Origin: Rhodopirellula sp.
GTDB lineage: Bacteria > Planctomycetota > Planctomycetia > Pirellulales > Pirellulaceae
NCBI GenBank assembly: GCA_003513555.1
Contig: DOPG01000012.1
Location: 133,801-197,800, forward strand
Reading direction: 5' to 3'
Length of the DNA stretch: 64,000 nt
Below the pieces are notes generated by a model, which searched no databases, had not been told where the DNA came from, and saw only the letters and a program-made list of their open reading frames with translations. A program made the position numbers and the translations under genes. Positions 9,224 to 18,400 of the stretch are shown here, piece after piece (the stretch's first letter is position 1; each line of letters begins with the position of its first letter).

Positions 9224-10921
9224 CTAGCTCTGCCGCAGATATTCGGAGTTAAGCAGTGGTTTGTCTCGATTGATCAGGAAAGACCGTAGCCCAAATTGTT
9301 TTTGCTCATCCTTTAGGAACCATACACGCACCGCGGTTGGTGCAAAATTCATCCATGCTTCGGTGTTGAGAAGTTTTTCCACACGGTCACGGATACTCTG
9401 AGTCTCACCTACGTAAAGCACAGAATCCTCGAACAAGACCACGTATACACCCGGACAGTCGTACTTTGCAGCAAGACATTTCTCGAGCGCAAAACGGTTG
9501 GGAGTGCGTTGCTGACTCCAATATTGTTGCTGGTCAGATGCAAGTGTTCGATACCGTTTGGTACCCGCCCGCTTTCGTAATGCCAGCGCCGCCCAACGAT
9601 ATTCAAAGGATGAATACCCCGGAGAAAACATGCCTGCAAGTTGATCAAATTCACTGGCTGCCTGCGGGCTACACAACATCTCATCAAGCGTCATCCCATA
9701 GTCAATCCCAACCAGTCTCATGGCAGACTCGCTGCCATCGCTATAAGGATCCATGTCGGTATACGACAACCTTCGGCCAGAATTTGTTGACTTTGGCAAC
9801 TTACCAGACTTTCGAATCCTCAGCAGAAATGAATTCCACATTCGAGCATCACCTGGCAGTGAGCGTTCTCGACAAGCAGATAAGAAACGCTTGGACAACT
9901 TGGGGTCACACAGCAGATAGTCGGTCGAATGCCCATCCGAAGCTTCAGTGAATGCCTCAATGACAGACGATTCCGTTTCAGAGTCAAGGGAGATTACGGG
10001 CCTACCATTCTTGAATTTTGTTCGTGTCTTCCCCCGAGCTGTTTTGGGTGCGCTTTTCTGCGGATCTGCTGGACCATCCAAGTCCTGTCCAATCTCGCAT
10101 CCCTCAATACGTTGCTCAATCCGCGAAACATACTCTTTCGAAAGCTCAAAACCATTCCAACGACGACCCAATTTCTTTGCCACCGCCAAAGTCGTTCCAC
10201 TCCCTCCAAAAGGATCAACAACAAGATCACCGGGGTTACTAGATACACGAACGATCCGTCCCAAGAGTTGCTCGGGCATCTGGCAGCCATGGAATCCCTC
10301 ACGTTCCTTGAACGTCCCCGCAACACGCGAGAAAAACCATGTGTCATGCGATGGTGAAAAACTGGGCGCTGGTGCATCTTGAGGACGCAGGATCCAAGTG
10401 TTGTCCGGCAATCTCCCTTTCGTACTAGCTCGGCTGTCTGCATAAACAAGCTGTCTTGCGGATGCAACGCGAACGGCTGGATTCTCACCATTGAAAGTGA
10501 AGTCGTCTGGATCTTTGACGAAGTGAAACAGATGCGTATGCGAACGACTGAATCCTCGCACACAGTTAACACCAAAGGTGTAATACCAAATCACCCAACT
10601 ACGTGTATGAAACCCAAGCTGCTGGGCAAGGACTTTCAGCTCAGCCGCATATTCATCGCCAATAGCGAGCCAAAAAGTTCCGTTGGGCTTTAGCGCAGTA
10701 TGAACCTCGCGGATCCATGCTTCACAAAACTCCAAATAATCTGTCGTTGTTCGTTGATCATCGTAAACGTCATACGAATAACCAATGTTGAACGGTGGAT
10801 CAGCGAATACCAGATCCACGGAACCCGCTTCCAGTTGCCGCAGCTTTTCGATGCAATTGCCCTGATAAATACGGTTCGGCTGAAGGGTCAATGCAAGGCT
10901 CCCGTGATGAAAATGCACCAC
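9224..10921 (-). CDS. DNA methyltransferase (beta class, N6-A/N4-C) with C-terminal GIY-YIG-like domain
   Basis: This 565-residue protein begins with an amino-methyltransferase module. The catalytic DPPF motif is at 41-44 and the SAM-binding motif DPFGGSGTT at 236-244. This order (catalytic motif, target-recognition region, SAM motif) defines the beta class of DNA adenine-N6 or cytosine-N4 methylases. A middle region of about 305-480 is not recognised. The last 80 residues resemble a GIY-YIG nuclease: GVY at 491-493, YVG at 503-505, an arginine helix (R511/R513) and KPLLN ending at N558. The glutamate normally found in the L-E-x-x-L-I helix appears replaced by R546, so nuclease activity is doubtful. 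No restriction gene sits beside it. It could be an orphan epigenetic methylase or a one-piece modification/cleavage enzyme. It ends 48 bp before the sialic-acid lyase gene. Confidence 0.85.
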   Translation of the reverse strand: MVHFHHGSLALTLQPNRIYQGNCIEKLRQLEAGSVDLVFADPPFNIGYSYDVYDDQRTTTDYLEFCEAWIREVHTALKPNGTFWLAIGDEYAAELKVLAQQLGFHTRSWVIWYYTFGVNCVRGFSRSHTHLFHFVKDPDDFTFNGENPAVRVASARQLVYADSRASTKGRLPDNTWILRPQDAPAPSFSPSHDTWFFSRVAGTFKEREGFHGCQMPEQLLGRIVRVSSNPGDLVVDPFGGSGTTLAVAKKLGRRWNGFELSKEYVSRIEQRIEGCEIGQDLDGPADPQKSAPKTARGKTRTKFKNGRPVISLDSETESSVIEAFTEASDGHSTDYLLCDPKLSKRFLSACRERSLPGDARMWNSFLLRIRKSGKLPKSTNSGRRLSYTDMDPYSDGSESAMRLVGIDYGMTLDEMLCSPQAASEFDQLAGMFSPGYSSFEYRWAALALRKRAGTKRYRTLASDQQQYWSQQRTPNRFALEKCLAAKYDCPGVYVVLFEDSVLYVGETQSIRDRVEKLLNTEAWMNFAPTAVRVWFLKDEQKQFGLRSFLINRDKPLLNSEYLRQS

Positions 10922-11104
10922 TGATGAAAACGCATGGTGGCATCACGAATTGGTTAGGGGACGATTAAAAGCTAAATCTTAACAACTCCAGGATCACTCG
11001 CGCAAGCCATGGCTAGAATAAGATGCTGTTGGCAGAATGAGACCGATAGCTGACGTCCGTTTCGGGTATCCAACTCACCCGCCCACCAGCAATCGCAAGC
11101 TGTT

Positions 11105-14100
11105 TTACTCAACCACCAACACTCCATTCATCACCATCCAGTGCCCGGGGAAGGTACACAGGTAAGGGTAACGACCTGGTTCGCTTGGTGTTTGGAAGTA
11201 AATGGTATGTTCCGCATATGGCTCCACCACATTCGTGTGTGCCAAAATATCAGTTGAAGTAGGGATGTAATGCTGGGCCGCAGCCTGAGGATCAGAAATC
11301 AAGCGATTGCACTGCTCACCAACTTTCTGAAGAGTGCCAGGTTTCAGCAAAGCCCAATTATGGGGTACAGAATCAGGATTTTGAAATGTGAGTTTGACTG
11401 CCTGACCCGCGGGCACACGGAGCTCCATTTGGTCAAACATCAAATTTTTCGCTGCCTTCAATGTTAATGGCTTCGCACCGGCAATTGCTTTGTTGAATGG
11501 ATTTCGTGTCGACACAACCGGCCTGGCAAGATCAGCTAACATCGGATGTGGCAGCACAATCTTGTCCTTCGGTTGGTAAGACGGAAAGTCGCGAAAAGCT
11601 TTATCCAAATGATTAACAGACATGAACAAGTCATGCTCTTGTTTATCACCCGTGGTGACCAGGACATGCAGCTGGTTTACACGTTGCAGATCCCTGATTT
11701 CAAGAAAAAGACTTTTGCCACCTGGCAAAATACTGACTGACTGCACATCAAGAACGTCATGCCCACGCAGCCCCAATTGGCGTGAAGAGTATTCAGGCGA
11801 ACCATAGGCACCACTGTATCTGTAGTTCCAAGCCTGGATGAAATGGGAGTTGGGGTCCGCAATCTGTGTCTGCTTCAGAGGCTGCAGAAAATCGATGCGA
11901 ATACCATTTTCATGAACGTGAAATCCGACTGGCAACTGTGGATTCTCGCCGGTGTACCGAACTCGTTGAAAACAACCATCGTCCGTGGTGTAGGTCCCCC
12001 ATCCTGCCATCCCGGAGACATACAACTGTCCATCCTGAGGATTAAATTTACCACGGTGAACACCGGAAGCAAATTCACCCGCGATTGGAACCACGGCACC
12101 TTGAATCCATCCATCGAACTCATCACGAAGTAACAGAAATACGCGACCTGCACCAAATGACAGGTGCACCATCTGACCTTTGACTGGTCCCCAACGATCA
12201 CTATCGACATAGACCTGCCCTCCGCTGGAGTTATCCAACCCACGAGGTAGATACAGCATGGGTATCTCTGGAGGCTGTTGAAGATCACCACCTGGGCGAC
12301 CAAAAAAAGGAACGCTGCGACTATCGGGTGAATGTCCCGACAAACGATTCAGAATCGGGCCTTCGGGGCGAATAGCTGCAATCATCGATGCAGGCATCCA
12401 GTCGCCTTCACTGCTCGGAATGGTCACAAGACCATCCGGTGCCAACCCCAGACCATCTGAATTTCTGAGGCCATTGGCAACGACCTCCGCAGACTGCCCG
12501 TCGGCAGCAATTCGCATCACGCCCTGTTTACCTGAGGCTGTATAGAATCGTCCCGCGCTGTCACGCCACAAATCACAGGTGAAGTCATGGCCCGAAGGGG
12601 ACGTTTCCAGCGTCTGGCTGAAACACTCGTAATAATCGATCTCGCCATCTTCGTTCAAATCATGAAGACGGGTCAACTGATCACGTCCGATGACGAAAAT
12701 CTGATCATCGTGAACGACCATGCCAAGTGGTTGAAACAACCCCGATGCAATCCGCCGCCAGCTGACTTCTTGAAGACCACCATCCAATCCAGTGGCTTGC
12801 CAAATATCACCTTGCATAGTGCACAACACGGCGGATCCATCCGACAGAAAGTCATGACCGCTTCCATACAGCAGAGCGTTCCAAGGATTGTCACGTGGTA
12901 GCGGAATCTTATCCACAGCGTATGGTGAGGTCGTTCCAAGTTCACCGTGAACCACCATGGTCTGTGGCCACTGCTTTTCACCCCCCCGCAGATGATGTCG
13001 ATCAGGGTGATCGGTACGTGGAGCGACCACACTGACGAACTCCCCATTCACCACCTGTGGGGCATCGAGGTATTCCACCCCGTCGACAAGATACGAGAAA
13101 ATAACCCTCCCGCCGTGACGATACAGACCAAGGTACTTCTTCGTTTTCGCATTTGCCAAAAACTCTCGGTTATCAAACTCTACATCCAGCGTCCCGCCCA
13201 CTTGCTGCAAACCTTGCATGAACCCATGTCGGACCGTCGAGAATTCAACGAAACCTCCGGACCAAACCCGTGGGTAAGTCAAAGTGTCAGGGTCAAAACA
13301 CGCCGACAGTTGTTGTTCACCATCACCAACCCGCAAGCACATCCCACGTGTGACTCGAATCTTGTCTCCCTTAAATACCCCGCACAAAAGATTTCCAAGA
13401 TCAGTGTCGTTCCAACGTCCATCTGCCCAAGTGGGTTCTGATTGATTTCCCCAATGCCCATCGGTACCGCCATCAAGCCCTGGAAACTCTGCCAATAGCC
13501 TCGGACGTGGTGTGACATCACGAAAGTGCCGTGCCTGTTTGCGATAAAAGTCGTAAAGCCGATCACGATTGACGTGCGCCTGCCAATTTGGCCAGCGTTC
13601 CGGTTCAAGCGGTTTACGCGACATCGTGAATGATTCAGGATGATGCCCATGCGAATGCGACAGTAACGCATCAATCCCAGCCACACTGACTTTTTCGTGT
13701 TTGCCAAGGTCGGCCAAAAATGAGATCAAATCGTACTTGTCCTGCAACGACATGGTGGCCAACAAACCAACTGGCATCAGAGATCCAACCGGCCTGATCG
13801 CTTCGATGTCGTCTTGTTCTATCGCAATGGATTTGCCGGTAGCAGTATCGCGAATTACCAAGCTCGAATCATTTTCACTAATCCGATAGCCGCGAAACAC
13901 ACGACCATCCTGATTAAGAACAGCAATCGCTCTGTATTCATCTGGTACCACACGTTGTGGCCAAAATAAGGATTCAACGATGTGAGCGAGCTTCTGTTTT
14001 TTCCCAACCTCGCTCAAATCGGGACCGACCGCTCCTCCGTGTTCACCGACTTTGTGGCAAGACAAACACGCATTTGTCGGCGCTGAATAAATCACCGCTC

Positions 14101-14254
14101 CGCGGCCGGGGTTACCTTTCTCACGCGATTCTGCCACCAAACTTTTCACCAGCTCAGCATCGTACGGCAATTCGTCAGCCGCTACTGATTCACCACCCCA
14201 AAACACTCCGATGAACGGAAAAACGGTCACAAACAGGAACTGTAAAAATCGCAT
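11105..14254 (-). CDS. Secreted haem-binding (c-type) protein with C-terminal azurin-like cupredoxin domain
   Basis: This exported protein has 1049 residues and a signal peptide over about 1-26. A c-type haem motif CLSCH is at 63-67, followed by GPDLSEVG and LFWPQRVVPDEY, as in planctomycete putative haem-binding domains. A long middle part of about 200-900 has the look of the DUF6797/propeller region common in this phylum. The last 110 residues form a type-1 copper domain: H965 in PHNW, C1033, H1038 and M1042. The C-x4-H-x3-M spacing is that of azurin/auracyanin. One polypeptide thus carries a haem and a blue-copper site, suggesting periplasmic electron transfer. It is followed by two other minus-strand secreted-protein genes upstream (14396-15379 and 15426-19757). 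Redox partner and substrate are not visible. Confidence 0.82.
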   Translation of the reverse strand: MRFLQFLFVTVFPFIGVFWGGESVAADELPYDAELVKSLVAESREKGNPGRGAVIYSAPTNACLSCHKVGEHGGAVGPDLSEVGKKQKLAHIVESLFWPQRVVPDEYRAIAVLNQDGRVFRGYRISENDSSLVIRDTATGKSIAIEQDDIEAIRPVGSLMPVGLLATMSLQDKYDLISFLADLGKHEKVSVAGIDALLSHSHGHHPESFTMSRKPLEPERWPNWQAHVNRDRLYDFYRKQARHFRDVTPRPRLLAEFPGLDGGTDGHWGNQSEPTWADGRWNDTDLGNLLCGVFKGDKIRVTRGMCLRVGDGEQQLSACFDPDTLTYPRVWSGGFVEFSTVRHGFMQGLQQVGGTLDVEFDNREFLANAKTKKYLGLYRHGGRVIFSYLVDGVEYLDAPQVVNGEFVSVVAPRTDHPDRHHLRGGEKQWPQTMVVHGELGTTSPYAVDKIPLPRDNPWNALLYGSGHDFLSDGSAVLCTMQGDIWQATGLDGGLQEVSWRRIASGLFQPLGMVVHDDQIFVIGRDQLTRLHDLNEDGEIDYYECFSQTLETSPSGHDFTCDLWRDSAGRFYTASGKQGVMRIAADGQSAEVVANGLRNSDGLGLAPDGLVTIPSSEGDWMPASMIAAIRPEGPILNRLSGHSPDSRSVPFFGRPGGDLQQPPEIPMLYLPRGLDNSSGGQVYVDSDRWGPVKGQMVHLSFGAGRVFLLLRDEFDGWIQGAVVPIAGEFASGVHRGKFNPQDGQLYVSGMAGWGTYTTDDGCFQRVRYTGENPQLPVGFHVHENGIRIDFLQPLKQTQIADPNSHFIQAWNYRYSGAYGSPEYSSRQLGLRGHDVLDVQSVSILPGGKSLFLEIRDLQRVNQLHVLVTTGDKQEHDLFMSVNHLDKAFRDFPSYQPKDKIVLPHPMLADLARPVVSTRNPFNKAIAGAKPLTLKAAKNLMFDQMELRVPAGQAVKLTFQNPDSVPHNWALLKPGTLQKVGEQCNRLISDPQAAAQHYIPTSTDILAHTNVVEPYAEHTIYFQTPSEPGRYPYLCTFPGHWMVMNGVLVVE

Positions 14255-14395
14255 GAGTCACACCTGATGAGCGATTGGTAGATCTGCAAGAAGCCAACGG
14301 CGATGTCATGCCACTTGCAACGCGTCGTTTCTAAATAGCTTATTTGGCAACACTGAACGACCCACCATGGATGTCCCAAATGGGTCCGTGCCAAC

Positions 14396-15379
14396 TCACT
14401 TTTTACCCGTTGGAATGTCGATCAGGATAGGACCTTTCCTGGGAGCCTCCACTGGCTCGCTGATAGCAGCACCTCCCAGTTTCTCATCCCAATCAACCGC
14501 AAGTAACAAATCGAAACCCGGATTCTGTTCCTTCACTTGACATGAACAGGGCCCCACGACGAATCGCGATGCCATGGCGACGGTATCACGAAAGATCCCC
14601 TTTCCAACCAGCGCGTAAAGCACACGACCGCGACCAATCACAGGAAATGCCATAGGTTCCTCAAGCGACTCAAGGTCAGGTTCACTTCCCATCAACATTT
14701 CCAGAAAGAAGGCCTCTTTCGGGTCTTTTCGATTCACGGTAATGATTGAAAAGCCAAGCCTGAGCTCAATCGGATTTTCTGGCTGAAACAAGTCGTCTTC
14801 CTCCAATTCATCCTGAGGAGGCAATTCGAGGGACTGCTGATTTTTTTTAACTTCCACCGTCAAACGTTCGAGAGCAGCTTCGTCTCGGGCCTTGTCACCG
14901 CAGGGTACAAACACCCAGACGGCGGAATCACCCGACAACAACCGTTTGGCCAGTTGTTGACGCATAGGGGAATCGACTGATCGTTGCACGACTTGGCTGC
15001 TCAAGGGATGCACGCTCACAACCCGATCTGGCACCTCCTGAGCATTCCTCGGATACAAGGTAACCAGTAGCGGCCCGCCGCCTCCTTTACGCGTTTTCCA
15101 GATGTCCTCGAGTAAACTGTCTTTTACCGCACTGATTTCGATCATTCGGACATTGAAGTTTGCCGACGTATCTGATCGCAGATCGGTCTGCCGCAGCGTG
15201 TCGACTGCAGCAACCTCTTCAGCACTCAATTTTCCTTCATGCAACACCACCAACTCGTACGGATCGGCCGGCCAGCGTTCGAGCGCGTACCTGAACACAG
15301 GCACGTTACAAGCGAGAGCAACCGAAGCCGCAAAAGTGCAAAATGTGCAGATGAGCGCGGTTGATTTTGGGTTTTTCAT
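14396..15379 (-). CDS. Secreted protein of unknown function
   Basis: I do not recognise the family of this 327-residue protein. The first 23 residues are hydrophobic and are followed by Cys24-Asn25. Ser-Val-Ala-Leu-Ala-Cys is only an approximate lipobox, so it could be a lipoprotein or simply be cleaved there. The mature part starts CNVPVFRYALERW and contains an acidic patch (ELEEDD) at about 195 and a CSC pair near 280. It has no membrane helix after the signal. It lies 141 bp from the start of the haem/cupredoxin gene and 46 bp after the stop of the propeller gene, all on the minus strand. It may therefore belong to the same secreted or redox gene group. Coding status is supported by length, signal peptide and good packing. 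Confidence 0.7.
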   Translation of the reverse strand: MKNPKSTALICTFCTFAASVALACNVPVFRYALERWPADPYELVVLHEGKLSAEEVAAVDTLRQTDLRSDTSANFNVRMIEISAVKDSLLEDIWKTRKGGGGPLLVTLYPRNAQEVPDRVVSVHPLSSQVVQRSVDSPMRQQLAKRLLSGDSAVWVFVPCGDKARDEAALERLTVEVKKNQQSLELPPQDELEEDDLFQPENPIELRLGFSIITVNRKDPKEAFFLEMLMGSEPDLESLEEPMAFPVIGRGRVLYALVGKGIFRDTVAMASRFVVGPCSCQVKEQNPGFDLLLAVDWDEKLGGAAISEPVEAPRKGPILIDIPTGKK

Positions 15380-15425
15380 GACAAACTCAAGGTGGGATAA
15401 TCGCAGGGAAGGGCACCACTTTATT

Positions 15426-18400
15426 TTATTTTTCTTCTAACGGGTGCTGTCGCATCAACTCCACCCCCGAAAGCAACGGTTTTCCCTGTTTTGCCTTAAA
15501 ACGGATCTCTAATTCTTCCCCAATCATGACATCATCGAGGACATGCACGCAGCTCCGCAACTTATCGTTGGAGGCATCAATTGTAACATCCGTGAGCACA
15601 AGCTTGTCCTGCACAAAAACGTCAAATACACGTCGATCATTAACCTCGAGCCCCGCACCGCCGAAAAAAAGACGCAACCGGTAACGTTCTTTTGGCTTTG
15701 CCTCGTCTATTTTTGCTTCTGCGTCAATGATCAATCTGGCGTGATTCTGCCCCGATTTGGAATAAGCAGCCCACTTCTGTTCTCCATCAATCGTCAATAA
15801 AAAAGCAATTGAATTCCCGGGTTTCCAGTCTTTTCGCTGGATGATCGTGTGAATCAATGGGGCAAGGTTCGGGGTGCGGTGGGTCTTCAACTTTTGAGCT
15901 TGGGCAACATCAAACTCCGAATTCCAAGTCACCGATTTACTTGCGACCTTTCGCGATGACAGATTCTTCGACGCCTTTGCAAAGCTCTTGGCATTTCCAC
16001 TGTCCTCTACCGAAATGGTCAGTTCCGCTGCGTTCTCGCCAGCTTCCATACTTGCGAACTCAATGTAAGCCTCGCGAATCACACTATCACGATGCATGCT
16101 TATGTCGTTGAATCGAAGACCCAGAAGCTGACTGCCCGATGCCTTGCTGAATTCAAAATCTTCACTGACCAAATCGACGGCACCACTGGCATTCTCAACG
16201 GCATCATCATTCACGTGTTCCACTGGAATTCCCTTCTGCAATGAATACTCATCTCGAAGCTGCATCGCCATTGTCAGGCCAGTAACTCCATCCAACCCTG
16301 ATGACATGATCCACGGATAATCAGAAGAAGCAACAACCGATGCATGATGAGTGAATACATCCGTTGCTCCATTCCATTGCAACTTCAGGGGCGGTGAAGG
16401 CCCAGCTTTCGCAGGATATTCAAGCCACAACAATCCGTTGCTGTCACGCCGATCACCTGCCGCGCCGAAGTTGATCCCAACCCGATCAATTCGCTCACCG
16501 TGCGCCTTGACCGAAGCTGCTGTATTCACACTCCATAGCTCGACATCAGGCATGTGCACCAAAGCTAATGAAGTTTGATTTTGATAAGCACAACTACAGG
16601 TGCGAGTGTAGTCCGGCGCATTTAGCACACCATTGGCAACCACCAAATTTGACGTGCAACCCGACTTGAAACCGCCAAGATTGCCTGTTCCCGCATTGGT
16701 CTGCAGGTCGTAATACCCGGCCGCTCCTGACCTAAACGTCAATAAATTCTCGCTCGCAACAATATTGTTACAACCGTAAGCCCGTGTAATTTTCCATGGC
16801 TGCATCTGACCCGTAATCGGATTGGGAACCAATTTCTGGCTGCCATCAAGCAGATAAAAGGCCCCCGCAGATTCAGCGTAAGAATTTGTGTTGGTAATGA
16901 TTAGATCATTGTGCAGAATACAAGGTCCCGTGTACTTGAGAGATGCCTTCTTCCATCGGATTGAACCATCTGTGGCCGAGTGTACTGCCATTCCCTGACC
17001 CACCTCGCTGGATAATCGATCACTTGCTGCCGCACCAGCTTGTAGCAACAGGTCATGCTGCTCGGAGTACCCAAGCCATGAACCAAACACGTCCTTGTCC
17101 ACCTGCCAATTGATTTTCCCGGTCAAGTAATCAACTGCAATGATTCGATTACCCGTCGCTGGTGACTTACCACGTCGCTTGAGTGCTTCTTCGATGGGAG
17201 CCGGATTTCGATCAAGGCAATAAACCTGATCACCACCAGCAATAATCCCGTTATGCCAAAAACTGTTCGTAGCATCAACTTTCCAAAGCACATCACCACT
17301 ATGTCGATCAAACGCGACCAGTCCCATACTGGCAGCTCGATCCAAACTCTTGGAACCAAACCCGGCACGATTCTTCTTCAGTTTTTCATCGGATTCAAAC
17401 GAAAGATCGAGTCGCTTTCCGTAAGAGGCAAAATCGAGACCGGCAAGCAGGATATCTTTGTAAACTCCGATGTAACCCCACTGCGGGTCAGCAGACTTAC
17501 TGGATGCAGGCAACTTAATGTCCGTCAGTGTTTTCCCAGTCACACTATCCAACACGTGACAAACAGATCCTTCAACGATATAGACCCGATCTTCGGTCAC
17601 AACGTAGTTCGTACCGCGTCCATTCGCACCAGGGATGTGAACCTGATTGTATTTAGTATCGAGCGGGGTGTTGTCGTACGTCTCATCGTAGTAGACATCA
17701 TCGGTTCCAAGATCCTTGAATTCACGTTTCCACAAAACGCGTCCCGTGTAGACATCGCGAGCACTCAAGCTGTTCATTCCTTGAATGTACAAGCGGCCTC
17801 CGATTACCTGCTCGGGTGGCCCATGTCCATGACGCGGCAGAACATCCATGTTGCTGCTGCCACCGAACCACAAAACCCCCAACGGTAGTTTCACGCGGCG
17901 ATCATCTGACTTAATTGAATTAGCAACATCGCCATATTGATGGGTCCAGTCTGCCGATCCCGGTAACGCGCCGACGCGTATGACTGATACACCGTGCGAA
18001 TGGACCTTTACTTCCGCTTGCTCAAGCTCCAAAGCCTCAATCTGTGCTGCAATCTGTTCGCGATCATGCTGTGTCAACACATGCAACACGCCACCATAAG
18101 GACGCACCGCAGAATAGAGACGTTGTACGGCCGAAGCATCGAATCCGCCTGCTTCGCTTGACTGCGTAAAAATCATATTTCCGACGTAGCTCGGCAACAT
18201 GGATTCAGTCGCAGTGCCTACATGCGCCGTAACTTTTCCATACTTGTGCTTGTGATCCAATTCACGTCGCATCCGATTCACTGATTCTGAATCTTCATCA
18301 ATGATTGCAAGTTGCTCAAATGGTGATCTAGCAATGAGTGCTGCCAAATGATCGTTATCGCATTCACCAAACCAGAATGCATAACCAGACGGATCGCCAA

